Positions 6,987 through 16,904 of a stretch of 34,026 nucleotides of DNA are shown here, piece by piece. This stretch comes from Campylobacter concisus. Its GTDB lineage: Bacteria > Campylobacterota > Campylobacteria > Campylobacterales > Campylobacteraceae. The position numbers were made by a program, and so were the translations under genes. The notes beneath the pieces were generated by a model, which was not told the DNA's origin, ran no database searches, and saw only the letters and a program-made list of their open reading frames with translations. The stretch lies in contig NZ_PPAW01000062.1 of NCBI RefSeq assembly GCF_002913225.1, forward strand, positions 1 to 34,026, in the 5' to 3' direction. Positions within the stretch are counted from its first letter, which is position 1; every line of letters begins with the position of its first letter.

Positions 6987-9530
6987 CTAAAATAGCCCTT
7001 TTAAAAGCCCCTTTAAATTTTGCTTTTCGCCGTTTGTGCTTTCATCATCTTTGCCCAGCTTTTTATCTAAAAATCTACCTATCTCCTTTTTGACCTTATT
7101 TTCGAGATATTGCGATCTGACGTCGTATTTTAGCTTGTCTGTCGTGCCTGAAATTTGCACGTTTAGATCGGTCTTTTCGAGCCTGCAAACAAGCGGCGCG
7201 TTTAGCATTTTTGTCGCGGTATTATAAGTGCCGCCTGCAACCTTTATATCGCTCTTTGGAGAGCTTAAATTTACGTTAAAAACGACGTTGTCGCCCTTTA
7301 TATCGCCGTAAATTTTACCGTCTTTGTAAATTTCTTTTGTGATGTCCTTGCCGGTGAAGATTTTTATATTGTTTGTGAGATTTGTGCTGGCTAGGTGACC
7401 CTCTTTTAGCAAGATGTCAAATTTACCCAGCCTTTGCTTCGTTTCGTAGTCAAATTTCGCATCGCCATTGCCATCATAAAGATGATCAAGAGCTAGGGTC
7501 TGCGTTAGACCCTTGACTTCGAAGTTTTTTAGCACTGCATCAAGTGTGCCACCTTTGTAGTTTGCCTCTAGTTTGCCATTAAATAGATCATCTGAAGTGG
7601 CTTTTACACTTAGATCATCCACTTTGCCATTTGCGGTAATGAGCGCTGCAAATTTACCGTGAAGCTCGCGGCCAGCTAAAAATGCAAGCTTATTTAGCTC
7701 TGAAACTACCGCTTGAAGCTTTAAGCTTAGCGTGCTTTTGCCCACGTCAAAACTGCCATCTATGCCCTTTATATCAGCAAGCGAGCTAAGAAAGTCGCCA
7801 CTAAATTTTGCTACGCCGCCTTTGTAATCTAGGCTCAAATTTGAGCTAAATTTCTCATTTTCAGGGAATTTTTTATCAAGCATTTTGCTAAGCGCTGCGG
7901 CGTTAAATTTGCCATCATTTAAAGCGATCTCAGCAGCGATACTTGGGCTTTTGCCAAAGATATTTTGCCCCTTTGCCTGGAGATTTGTCTTAGCGTTTGC
8001 CAGCCTATCGTTGCCACTAAGTGCTAAAATTTCTCCTAGCTGCGCCTCTTTTAGGCTAAGATCAAGATTTTCATTTTTTATGGCGGCGTTTAGCTTGCCA
8101 GCAAAGGCATCACCGCCTAAATTTAGCTCATCTATCTTGCTTGCTTTAACCTTCACATCGCCCGCAAGCGCCATCTTCGAGCCAACCTCAAAGCCACTAA
8201 CCGCTTTAAATTTCTCAGGATCGCTAATGAGCAGGGCAAATTTGCTAAAAATTTGGCTGTTTTTTATGTCATAAACGCCCTTGACATCCTTTAGCTCGCC
8301 AAGGTCACTAAGCACATTTGCGTCAAAATTTACAAGCTCGCCCTTTGCAGTGGCGCCGCCTTTTAGCTCAAATTTAGCCGCATTTTTAAGTTTTGCAAGA
8401 CCATTGTTTATAAGGCCGTTTTTTATCTCAAATTTAGCCTCGCCCGCAAGCTTTTTTAGCTCGTCAAAGCCGCTAAAATTTGCGTTTAAATTTATCTCTC
8501 CGTCTGCGTAATTTGGCTGCAAAGCAAGCGCTAAAAGCTCTTTTAGCTTGATATTTGCGGCATTTAGGATTAAATTTTTACTATCAAAATTTGCATTTAT
8601 CTTGCCACCAAGGCCATTTATCTCAGCCTTTAGGTTTTTAAGAGCATTTTCTTGCATCGTAATTTCGCCGTTTGCCTCCACTGCGCCACTTAGTTGCTCG
8701 CCTAAGAGCTTGCCAAAAAGGGCAAGGTCAGGCACATTTAGTGAAAAGTCGCTCTTTAAATTTTTGCTAGCTAGATCATAAGTCGTCTCATTTGCTTTTA
8801 AAGTGGCTTCAGGTGTGATGATAAGGGTTTTTGCGCTCACTTTTTCATTTGCAAATTTAGCATTTACGCCGCCTTTAAAGTTTATATCTTTTGCTAAATT
8901 TAGCCCAAATTCATTTTTTAGAATTTCTTTGTTTATCGCTGCATCGCTTGCTAAAATTTGAGCGTTTATGATGGGCTCATTTTTCTCATCAACCCCTTGC
9001 ATGTTGCTAGTTAGATCAAGCTTTCCACTAGCTAAATTTGGCTTTTGCGCAAGAGCTGATATCTCAGAAAGCTCGATGTTCTTAGCGTCAAGATTTAGAG
9101 CTTTTGGCATGTAGTCTTTTAAATTTGCGTTTAAATTTATATTTGAGCCAAGCGCCGTGCCAGTGGCCGTTAGCTTGAAGTCGCTAAATTTACCAGCTAC
9201 GTTTGCTTTAAGCGCGACGTCCTTTTTTAGTCCAAGCTCGCTAGCCTTTGCCTTGTCGGCGTTTATATCTATATTTAAATTCATACTTTGAGCAAGCAAG
9301 GAGAGCTCGCCATTTGCCTTTAAATTTATGGCGTTCATCACGGTCGCATCTAAATTTAGCGTGCTAAATACTAGGCTAAAATCTTTAAATTTGAGATCAA
9401 TACCACGAGCGAGTGCCTCTTTTTCGATCTTGCCAGCGATAAATTTACTCCCAAATGGGCTAAAGATAAAGCCAAAGATGCAAGCTATTATGAGCACAAG
9501 CGCGCCAACTATGTAAGCTACTTTTTTCAT
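6987..9530 (-). CDS. AsmA-like envelope protein, N-terminally anchored
   Basis: This 847-residue protein has one N-terminal membrane helix (about 5-24) and then a long periplasmic stretch of repeated strand-forming sequence rich in N, L, K and A (SNINLNANLKD, ANGKVDDLSVK and similar). The C-terminus resembles the AsmA_2 region (SGTTDKLKYDVRSQYLENKV, then a short ending KGLLKGLF). AsmA/TamB/YhdP relatives form long grooves thought to carry phospholipids between membranes, so a role in outer-membrane lipid homeostasis is the best inference. AAGGAG precedes the ATG. Several long antisense frames across it are by-products of its simple composition. Confidence 0.8.
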   Translation of the reverse strand: MKKVAYIVGALVLIIACIFGFIFSPFGSKFIAGKIEKEALARGIDLKFKDFSLVFSTLNLDATVMNAINLKANGELSLLAQSMNLNIDINADKAKASELGLKKDVALKANVAGKFSDFKLTATGTALGSNINLNANLKDYMPKALNLDAKNIELSEISALAQKPNLASGKLDLTSNMQGVDEKNEPIINAQILASDAAINKEILKNEFGLNLAKDINFKGGVNAKFANEKVSAKTLIITPEATLKANETTYDLASKNLKSDFSLNVPDLALFGKLLGEQLSGAVEANGEITMQENALKNLKAEINGLGGKINANFDSKNLILNAANIKLKELLALALQPNYADGEINLNANFSGFDELKKLAGEAKFEIKNGLINNGLAKLKNAAKFELKGGATAKGELVNFDANVLSDLGELKDVKGVYDIKNSQIFSKFALLISDPEKFKAVSGFEVGSKMALAGDVKVKASKIDELNLGGDAFAGKLNAAIKNENLDLSLKEAQLGEILALSGNDRLANAKTNLQAKGQNIFGKSPSIAAEIALNDGKFNAAALSKMLDKKFPENEKFSSNLSLDYKGGVAKFSGDFLSSLADIKGIDGSFDVGKSTLSLKLQAVVSELNKLAFLAGRELHGKFAALITANGKVDDLSVKATSDDLFNGKLEANYKGGTLDAVLKNFEVKGLTQTLALDHLYDGNGDAKFDYETKQRLGKFDILLKEGHLASTNLTNNIKIFTGKDITKEIYKDGKIYGDIKGDNVVFNVNLSSPKSDIKVAGGTYNTATKMLNAPLVCRLEKTDLNVQISGTTDKLKYDVRSQYLENKVKKEIGRFLDKKLGKDDESTNGEKQNLKGLLKGLF

Positions 9531-9561
9531 AAAACTCCTTTATATTAGTTTTATATATCAT

Positions 9562-9590
9562 AAAACTTTAGTCACTTAGACTAAAGTTTT
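9562..9590. promoter_or_regulatory. 12-bp perfect inverted repeat in the asmA-like/groES divergent region
   Basis: AAAACTTTAGTC (9562-9573) and its exact inverse (9579-9590) flank a 5-base spacer. The dyad lies 31 bases upstream of the AsmA-like ATG and 22 bases upstream of the groES -35. TATATA at about 9549-9554 could be the -10 of the leftward promoter, in which case the dyad would cover its -35. It could be an operator, or a small bidirectional terminator insulating the two genes. The sequence cannot decide between them. Confidence 0.55.
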
Positions 9591-9612
9591 TAATAAAATT
9601 CACTATAAATTA

Positions 9613-9641
9613 TTGACTTTTTTAGAAAAAAATGCTAGCAT
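9613..9641 (+). promoter_or_regulatory. groES-groEL promoter
   Basis: TTGACT (9613-9618) is separated by 17 bases from TAGCAT (9636-9641), which carries the extended TGC at 9633-9635. Transcription should begin near 9648, inside the following CIRCE element, the standard arrangement for HrcA repression. Confidence 0.72.
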
Positions 9642-9642
9642 T

Positions 9643-9669
9643 TCATCACTCAAAAATAAAGAGTGCCAA
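9643..9669. promoter_or_regulatory. CIRCE operator (HrcA binding site)
   Basis: Compared with the consensus TTAGCACTC-N9-GAGTGCTAA, the left arm TCATCACTC matches 7 of 9, the spacer is exactly 9 bases, and the right arm GAGTGCCAA matches 8 of 9. It spans the predicted transcription start, so HrcA bound here would block groESL until heat shock. hrcA itself is not in this window. Confidence 0.82.
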
Positions 9670-9698
9670 AAAAGACAATTAAACTAAAAGGATGAACA

Positions 9699-9959
9699 AT
9701 GAACTTTCAACCATTAGGCAAGCGTGTCCTAGTCGAACGCGTAGAAGAGACAAAGACGACAGCTTCGGGCATAATTATACCTGATAACGCAAAAGAAAAA
9801 CCTTTAAGTGGCGAGGTAAAAGCAGTTGGCGCTGAAGCTGAGGGCGTAAAAGTTGGCGAAAAAGTAGTATTTGCTAAATACGCTGGCACTGAGGTGAATT
9901 TAGATGATAAGACATATCTTGTTTTAAACATCGACGACATTTTAGGTGTGATTAAATAA
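9699..9959 (+). CDS. groES: Co-chaperonin GroES
   Basis: This is the 86-residue heptameric lid of the GroEL chamber, of standard length. It shows the N-terminal [14 protein letters not shown], the mobile loop region [19 protein letters not shown] (about 17-35) that docks GroEL, and the C-terminal [12 protein letters not shown]. The ATG follows AAAAGGATG. It is the first gene of the heat-shock operon, 17 bases upstream of groEL. Confidence 0.98.
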   Translation: MNFQPLGKRVLVERVEETKTTASGIIIPDNAKEKPLSGEVKAVGAEAEGVKVGEKVVFAKYAGTEVNLDDKTYLVLNIDDILGVIK

Positions 9960-9964
9960 TTTAA

Positions 9965-11611
<1,647 letters not shown>

Positions 11612-11619
11612 CAGCCCTT

Positions 11620-11647
11620 TTCGAGCTAGAGCCTTTTCTAGCTCGAA
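11620..11647 (+). terminator. Rho-independent terminator after groEL
   Basis: An 11-bp stem (11620-11630 with 11637-11647, core CGAGCTAGA/TCTAGCTCG) closes a 6-base loop just after the groEL stop. The trailing sequence is AT-rich (TTTAAATTTT) rather than a clean T-run. Confidence 0.7.
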
Positions 11648-11741
11648 TTTAAATTTTAACCTCACTAAATTTATAAAATTATTTACTACTTTTTAAATTT
11701 ATTCTTGTATCATTTTTGCATTCTTTTAGGGAGAATTTACA

Positions 11742-13109
11742 ATGAAATATGATGAAATTTTTAGAGAATACGACATCCGCGGCATTTATGAAAAGGACTT
11801 GACAGAAGATAGCGTCAAGGCTATAGGGCTCGCTTTAGGCAAGAAATTTAACGAATTTGGCGTGAAAACTTTAAGCGTTGGCTTTGACGCAAGGCTAAGT
11901 GCTAGCACGCTTTTTAGGTATCTGTTAAGTGGCCTAAACAAGGCTGGTGGCTTTAAAATTTATAACATCGGCCTGCTACCAACTCCTGTTGGCTACTTTA
12001 GCGTTTATGCAGATTATTTTGACGCAAACATCATGATCACGGGCTCTCACAATCCAAAAGATTATAACGGCTTTAAGATCACTATCAAAAAGGATAGCTT
12101 CTTTGGCAAAGATCTGCAAATTTTAAAAGACAAGGTGAATGAGATAATCGCCTCTGGTGAGCAGATCGCAGACGATGAGAGCTGTGAGAAATTTAATATC
12201 TTAGAAAAATATGTCGAGTTTTTTGTAAAAGAATTTAGCGAGCTTAAAAATTTCAAAAAGCCTTTTGTCATCGACTGCGCAAATGGTGCTGTTGGCGTGA
12301 GCTTGGTACCTATCGTCAAGGCGCTTGGACTAAATGCGAAAATTTTATATGAAGACCCAGATGGAAATTTTCCAAATCACCACCCAGACCCAAGCGAAAA
12401 AGAGAATTTAAAAGAGTTATTTTCGCTCATTGAGAAGAAGGAATTTGACCTTGGATTTGGCTTTGACGGAGATGGTGACAGGATCGCGGTTATAACGCCA
12501 AAAAGAGATATAAAAGGCGATGAGCTAGCATATCTTTATGCGCTAAATATGAAACATCCAAAGGTGCTTGGCGAGGTAAAATGCTCACAAAATATGTATG
12601 ATGAGATCGCAAAAATCGGCGAAGTTTTCATGGGCAAGACTGGACACAGCAACATAAAAAAGATGATGAAAGAGCTAAACGTAGATCTTGCGGCCGAAGT
12701 TAGCGGACATATTTTTTTTAAAGAGCGATATTTTGGCTTTGATGATGCACTTTATGCGATGATGAGGGTGCTTGAGCTAGTTCATAAGGGCTTTGACCTT
12801 GACGGCGAGCTTGATAAGATGCCACTTGTCTTTAGCACCGATGAGATCAAGATAAAGACGACTGACGAGGCTAAATTTAAGATAGTTGCCAAGCTAAAAG
12901 AGTGCGTTAAAAACAAGGGTTGCGACCTGCCAAAGATAAAAAATATCATTGATATCGATGGCATAAGAATTCAGTTTGAAAATGGCTGGGCGCTTGTGCG
13001 TGCGTCAAATACAACGCCAGTTATCGTCACTAGATTTGAAGCAAAGAGCAAGGAATTTCTTGCAGAGATCGAGCAAAAAGTGACAAATTTACTAAAGAGC
13101 TTGATGTAG
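11742..13109 (+). CDS. Phosphomannomutase/phosphoglucomutase
   Basis: This 455-residue enzyme of the alpha-D-phosphohexomutase family interconverts the 1- and 6-phosphates of mannose or glucose, supplying sugar nucleotides for surface glycans. The phosphoserine loop TGSHNPKDYNG puts the active Ser at 102. The Mg2+ loop DGDGDR is at 242-247, the sugar-specificity loop EVSGH at 319-323, and the phosphate-binding loop RASNTTP near the C-terminus. Together these fit the AlgC/ManB subgroup rather than GlmM or PgcA. AGGGAG lies 9 bases before the ATG. A possible -10, TATCAT, is at 11708-11713. It appears monocistronic, with a terminator on each side. Confidence 0.93.
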   Translation: MKYDEIFREYDIRGIYEKDLTEDSVKAIGLALGKKFNEFGVKTLSVGFDARLSASTLFRYLLSGLNKAGGFKIYNIGLLPTPVGYFSVYADYFDANIMITGSHNPKDYNGFKITIKKDSFFGKDLQILKDKVNEIIASGEQIADDESCEKFNILEKYVEFFVKEFSELKNFKKPFVIDCANGAVGVSLVPIVKALGLNAKILYEDPDGNFPNHHPDPSEKENLKELFSLIEKKEFDLGFGFDGDGDRIAVITPKRDIKGDELAYLYALNMKHPKVLGEVKCSQNMYDEIAKIGEVFMGKTGHSNIKKMMKELNVDLAAEVSGHIFFKERYFGFDDALYAMMRVLELVHKGFDLDGELDKMPLVFSTDEIKIKTTDEAKFKIVAKLKECVKNKGCDLPKIKNIIDIDGIRIQFENGWALVRASNTTPVIVTRFEAKSKEFLAEIEQKVTNLLKSLM

Positions 13110-13114
13110 CCAAT

Positions 13115-13152
13115 AAAAGCATTTTGGGTTAAATTTACTCCAAAATGCTTTT
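13115..13152 (+). terminator. Terminator after the phosphohexomutase gene
   Basis: A 13-bp perfect stem (AAAAGCATTTTGG, 13115-13127, with 13140-13152) encloses a 12-base loop and ends in a run of T (13149-13153). It begins six bases after the stop codon. Confidence 0.8.
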
Positions 13153-13171
13153 TAAAATTTTATTTAAACAT

Positions 13172-13304
13172 TCAAAAACTAGGTTTTCTTTCTTGCGGAT
13201 TTTTCTCTGCATACATGCTTCGTAGTATTAAATTTATAAAATATATAGAATTTAAAATCAGCAAATAACCTATCGGTGCCAGTGTTTTTTAAAAAAGAGT
13301 TCAT
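13172..13304 (-). pseudogene. Broken or frameshifted small membrane protein
   Basis: The gap of about 400 bases between the mutase and the ABC operon contains no intact gene. On the minus strand, ATG at 13304 begins MNSFLK, and after a TTTTTTAAAAAA tract at 13285-13296 another frame gives APIGYLLILNSIYFINLILR followed by a charged tail ending at TGA 13172. Removing one A from the tract joins them into a 43-residue protein with one membrane helix. I do not recognise it, and no strong ribosome site is visible. It may be a relic or chance. The rest of the gap (13305-13526) shows nothing I can support. Confidence 0.3.
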
Positions 13305-13526
13305 TGCTAGCTTGCCTTGCTCATTTAGCGCTCAGGTATGCAAAATATCTGCTCATCATAGATTTTAAAGCAGTCTCACTTGTTGATAAAAATTTTAGAA
13401 ACATTATCGTAAATTTACATGCTAGCTTGCTGCCAAGAATTACAAAACTGCCGTCATGGATTTTATTAAAATACCACCTACAGCCAAAAAACTTCACGAA
13501 TATATTTGTTAAATTTAAAAAGAGAG

Positions 13527-13547
13527 ATGGCGTAAAGATTACGCCAT
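13527..13547 (-). terminator. Terminator of the cysteine ABC operon
   Basis: Read on the minus strand, a 9-bp stem (ATGGCGTAA/TTACGCCAT) with a 3-base loop is followed by CTCTCTTTTT. It starts six bases after the stop codon of the binding-protein gene, the last of the operon. Confidence 0.82.
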
Positions 13548-13552
13548 TAAAT

Positions 13553-14410
13553 TTATAGTTTGCCGCCTTCGACGACTAGAGATTCAGGATTGACACTATC
13601 GCCATAGATTGGTTTTAACGTTGCGTCATAGTCTTTGTGGAAGAAATTTTCTTTTCCAAGCTCGATGATCTCGTTATTTAGCCAATCAAGCAAGGCTTTG
13701 TTACCTTTTTTAACAGCTGGAGCTATCACGTCCACGTCGCCAAGCGCTTCAACGCCTACTACAAAGCCAGGAGTCTCTTTCGCCCATGCAAAAAGTAGAG
13801 CGTTATCATGCGCTAGAGCCGCACCTCTTTTATCAACCAAAGCTGCGAAAGTTTCGGTGTTTTGATCGTATTTTAAAAGCTTGATATCAGGATAATTTTT
13901 TGTAAAAAATGCGTCTGCAGTTGTGCCTTTATTGACGATTAGTGTCTTATCTTTTAGCTCATCGACGCTCTTTATCACAGCACCTTCTGGGCTAACGATG
14001 CCAAGAGAGACCTTCATATATGGAAGTGCAAAATCAACCACTTGCGCGCGCTCAGGCGTCTTTGTGAAATTTGCAAGCGTGATATCGACCTTGTCAGCTG
14101 TGAGCACTTCAACCCTGCCAGCAGCCTCTACTAGCTCAAATTTGACCTTGCTCTCGTCGCCAAGCAAGTCTTTTGCGATACGTTTTGCAAAGTAGATGTC
14201 ATAACCTTGGTTTTTGCCGTCTTTATCGACGTAGCCAAATGGCGGTTTGTCGCTAAAAACGCCAACTCTGATATATCCGCGCTCTTTGATCTTTGCGATA
14301 GCGTCAGCTTGATTTGAAGCGGCTGCTTTGTCCGCACCTTTGTCATCACCACAACCCGTTAGAAAGACGGTAGCGACTAATGCTAATAAGAAAAATTTAA
14401 ATTTTCTCAC
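13553..14410 (-). CDS. cjaA: CjaA-like cysteine ABC transporter substrate-binding lipoprotein
   Basis: This is a 285-residue periplasmic receptor of the polar amino-acid (SBP_bac_3) family. The signal peptide ends in the lipobox LTGC, so Cys20 is lipidated and the protein is tethered at the inner membrane. From memory, long stretches match C. jejuni CjaA, a cysteine receptor and major antigen: KPPFGYVD, QGYDI, AKRIAK, KDKTLIVNKGTTADAFFTKN, LKYDQNTETFAALVDKRG and VIAPAVKKG. It differs clearly from the aspartate/glutamate receptor Peb1. Translation starts at GTG behind AAAGGAGAAAGA. It is the last and probably most highly expressed gene of the four-gene importer operon. Confidence 0.9.
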   Translation of the reverse strand: MRKFKFFLLALVATVFLTGCGDDKGADKAAASNQADAIAKIKERGYIRVGVFSDKPPFGYVDKDGKNQGYDIYFAKRIAKDLLGDESKVKFELVEAAGRVEVLTADKVDITLANFTKTPERAQVVDFALPYMKVSLGIVSPEGAVIKSVDELKDKTLIVNKGTTADAFFTKNYPDIKLLKYDQNTETFAALVDKRGAALAHDNALLFAWAKETPGFVVGVEALGDVDVIAPAVKKGNKALLDWLNNEIIELGKENFFHKDYDATLKPIYGDSVNPESLVVEGGKL

Positions 14411-14439
14411 TCTTTCTCCTTTAGAAAATTTAGTAAATA

Positions 14440-14460
14440 AGAGCGGTTAAATCTCGCTCT
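14440..14460 (-). other. Intercistronic hairpin between transporter ATPase and receptor genes
   Basis: AGAGCG (14440-14445) and CGCTCT (14455-14460) pair around a 9-base loop in the 91-base gap before the receptor gene. No U-run follows, so it is more likely an RNA-stabilising or partial-attenuation element than a full terminator. Confidence 0.4.
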
Positions 14461-14501
14461 AAACGCATTTTGAAAAAACGGCAAATTATCTCTTATTTTT
14501 T

Positions 14502-15239
14502 CTAAAATGAGAATAAATTTAGAAATTTCTTTGCTCGCTCGCTCTTTGGATTAGTAAAAAACTCCTCTGGCTCGCTGATCTCCACGATCGCTCCAGCGTC
14601 CATAAACACGATCTTATTTGCAACCGCCCTTGCAAAACTCATCTCGTGCGTGACTATTAGCATCGTCATGCCATCTTTGGCTAAATTTAGTATCACATCA
14701 AGTACTTCTCTAACGATCTCTGGATCAAGTGCTGCCGTAACCTCGTCAAATAGCATGATCTCAGGATTTAAACAAAGGCTTCTAACGATGGCTATGCGCT
14801 GTTTTTGACCGCCGCTTAGCTCCTTTGGATAGGCAAATTTCTTATCAAGTAGCCCAACCTTGCTTAGCCACATATCAGCCGTCTTTTCGGCCTCGGCTCT
14901 ATCTCTTTTTTGCACCTTCAAAGGCCCAAGAAGGACGTTATCTATGACGTTCATATGATCAAAGAGCTCGTAGCTTTGAAAGACCATGCCAACCTTTTGG
15001 CGGATCCTTTGCCACTCTTTAAATTTAGCGTCTATCACTTCGCCGTCTATAATGATCTCGCCGCTTGCGATGCTCTCAAGGCCGTTTATGCATCTAAGTG
15101 TTGTGCTCTTGCCACAGCCTGATGGTCCAAGAAGCACGACCACTTCGCCACTTTTTACCTCTAAGCTTATATCCTTTAAGGCGTGAAGCTCTCCATAAAA
15201 TTTATTGATTTTTTTAAGTTCTAAGATATTTTCGCTCAT
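14502..15239 (-). CDS. Polar amino-acid ABC transporter ATP-binding protein
   Basis: This 245-residue cytoplasmic ATPase of the GlnQ/HisP type powers the cysteine importer. Walker A GPSGCGKST is at 38-46, the Q-loop at about 88 (MVFQSYELF), the signature LSGGQKQR at 141-148, Walker B IMLFDE at 161-166 and the H-loop VTHEMSFA. The D-loop region reads DEVTAALD where most relatives have DEPTSALD, a mild and probably harmless variation. It begins one base after the stop of the upstream permease gene. Confidence 0.95.
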   Translation of the reverse strand: MSENILELKKINKFYGELHALKDISLEVKSGEVVVLLGPSGCGKSTTLRCINGLESIASGEIIIDGEVIDAKFKEWQRIRQKVGMVFQSYELFDHMNVIDNVLLGPLKVQKRDRAEAEKTADMWLSKVGLLDKKFAYPKELSGGQKQRIAIVRSLCLNPEIMLFDEVTAALDPEIVREVLDVILNLAKDGMTMLIVTHEMSFARAVANKIVFMDAGAIVEISEPEEFFTNPKSERAKKFLNLFSF

Positions 15240-15240
15240 T

Positions 15241-15909
15241 TTAGCTCCATTTTTCTTCTAGTTTTTTCGATAGTTTTGAGACTGGATAGCAGATCGCAAA
15301 ATATAAAAAGAATATGAGCGTGTATATCCAAAATGGCGCCATGGGATTTGTAAATACATTTCGCTCGATGATCTGCTGGCCGACTTTGACCACCTCTACG
15401 ACGCCAATTAGCACGACGATAGAGGTCGTTTTTATCATACGGCTTAGTAAATTTACAGCTCCAGGCACCAGCCTTCTAGTAGCAAGTGGGATGATGACAT
15501 AAAAGTAAATTTGAAATTTACTAAGTCCAAGTGAGGCGGCTGACTCAAACTGGTGCTTTGGTATCGAGGTGATTGCGCCGCGCACGATATCCATCATCTC
15601 AAAAACGCCCCAAAGGCTAAAGACGATGAGCGAGGCAGTAAATGCCGAGATATGCAGTCCAAAAGCCTTGCTAACACCAAAGTAAAATAAAAATAGCCAG
15701 ACGATCTGAGGCATGATACGCACGATCTCGAGGCAAATTTTTAAAATAAGATAGATAAATTTGTTTTTCATACTCATCAAAACGCCAAGTATGAGGCCGC
15801 CGATGACGGAGATGATGATCGAGATAAATGAAATTTCAGTGCTTACTACAAGACCCTCAAGTAGTCTTAGTAAATTTTGCGTGTCAAATAATATACTAAC
15901 TCCTTGCAT
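15241..15909 (-). CDS. Amino-acid ABC transporter permease (second subunit)
   Basis: This 222-residue inner-membrane permease of the HisM/GlnP family has about five helices. The cytoplasmic EAA loop, which couples to the ATPase, reads QFESAASLGLSKFQIYFYVI followed by PLATRRLVPG. Paired with the adjacent permease it forms the heterodimeric channel. It overlaps the end of the upstream permease gene by 14 bases and is separated from the ATPase gene by a single base, so the three are tightly coupled. Confidence 0.93.
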   Translation of the reverse strand: MQGVSILFDTQNLLRLLEGLVVSTEISFISIIISVIGGLILGVLMSMKNKFIYLILKICLEIVRIMPQIVWLFLFYFGVSKAFGLHISAFTASLIVFSLWGVFEMMDIVRGAITSIPKHQFESAASLGLSKFQIYFYVIIPLATRRLVPGAVNLLSRMIKTTSIVVLIGVVEVVKVGQQIIERNVFTNPMAPFWIYTLIFFLYFAICYPVSKLSKKLEEKWS

Positions 15910-16549
15910 TTCTCACCCTTTTTTCGACGTAGCTAAGCGCCAGCGAGACTGGCAAGATGATGACAAGATAGCTAATAACCAGCATAAAAAGCGCCTCATC
16001 TGTCTTGTAGTAAAGTCCGATGAGATCCTTTGCGACATAGACTAGATCAGCAAGCGCTACGATGCTAACGATGCTTGTCTCTTTTAGTAAAAATATGACG
16101 TTTGCGCTGATACTTGGCAGAGCCACGCTAAAAGCTTGTGGCAAAATGACATATCTTAGGAGCTGATTTTTGCTAAGTGCAATACTAAGTCCTGCTTCTA
16201 TCTGCGACTTTCTCACCGCCTCAAAGCCAAGTCTAAAGCTCTCGCTCATGTAGCTGCCGCCAAGAAAGCTAAGTCCAGCGACCGCACAGGTAAAGCCACT
16301 CATCGACACTCCAAGCTTTGGCAAGCCGTAGTATAAAAAGAAGAGCTGGATAAGAAGCGGCGTGTTTCTTGAAAGCTCAACGTAGCAATCAACAAGCTTT
16401 GAGAGAAATTTTAGTTTGTAAAATTTCACAGCCATGCAAAAAATGCCTATCAAAATAGAAAAAACGATCCCCAAAAAGGCGATCTGGCAGGTGAGAATCC
16501 CAGCCTTTACAAAAAGGGGGTAAAATTTCTCAATAAACTCAAAATCCAT
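15896..16549 (-). CDS. Amino-acid ABC transporter permease (first subunit)
   Basis: This 217-residue inner-membrane permease of the HisQ/GlnP family has about five helices. SRNTPLLIQLFFLYYGLPK (near 80) and the EAA loop SQIEAGLSIALSKNQLLRYV are diagnostic. It is the first gene of the importer operon, and its promoter must lie in the 109 bases shared with the divergent small membrane-protein gene. GGGATAAAAT in that gap (minus strand) is a possible -10. The ribosome site (GGATTAAAG) is weak. Confidence 0.93.
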   Translation of the reverse strand: MDFEFIEKFYPLFVKAGILTCQIAFLGIVFSILIGIFCMAVKFYKLKFLSKLVDCYVELSRNTPLLIQLFFLYYGLPKLGVSMSGFTCAVAGLSFLGGSYMSESFRLGFEAVRKSQIEAGLSIALSKNQLLRYVILPQAFSVALPSISANVIFLLKETSIVSIVALADLVYVAKDLIGLYYKTDEALFMLVISYLVIILPVSLALSYVEKRVRNARS

Positions 16550-16658
16550 AAACTTTAATCCAATCTGAAAAATGGAGTTATTTTATCCCATAATCATAAA
16601 TTTAAAACTAATTAGATATGATCACGCTTTAAATTTAAGCTTACAAAAAGGATAAAAT

Positions 16659-16904
16659 TTGATCGATCTTTTTCAGATCATCGGCTTTTTAGGGATGATT
16701 TGCATCGTGATGGGCTACTTTTTACTTCAGATCGGCCGCCTAAATAGCCGCGATCTAGCCTACCAGATAATAAATTTAGCAGGTGCGGTGCTGCTCATCA
16801 TTTCGCTTTTTGTGCACTTTAACCTCGGCTCATTTTTGATAGAGGTCTTTTGGATAATCATTACGATATATGGAATTTATAAAATTTACAAGGAGAGAGC
16901 GTGA
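16659..16904 (+). CDS. Small two/three-helix membrane protein, CBU_0592-like
   Basis: This 81-residue protein is almost wholly hydrophobic, with helices at about 3-22, 36-53 and 57-76 and a charged tail. IIGFLGMICIVMGYFLLQIG resembles the CBU_0592 family of uncharacterised membrane proteins, as I remember it. Translation starts at TTG after AAAAAGGATAAAAT. The stop overlaps the GTG start of the agmatine deiminase gene (GTGA), so the two are translationally coupled. That suggests, but does not show, a link to polyamine metabolism or transport. Confidence 0.75.
   Translation: MIDLFQIIGFLGMICIVMGYFLLQIGRLNSRDLAYQIINLAGAVLLIISLFVHFNLGSFLIEVFWIIITIYGIYKIYKERA

Noticed and set aside
7885-8511. Long plus-strand open frames antisense to the AsmA-like gene
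   Set aside because: They mirror the Asn/Leu/Lys/Ala-rich composition of the real gene and consist of Ser/Phe/Pro-rich low-complexity sequence.
13304-13558. 84-codon plus-strand open frame after the phosphohexomutase
   Set aside because: It starts at TTG without a ribosome site, reads through the convergent operon terminator and into the end of cjaA; the HASLLP phrase resembling formyltransferases is too short to support a homology claim.
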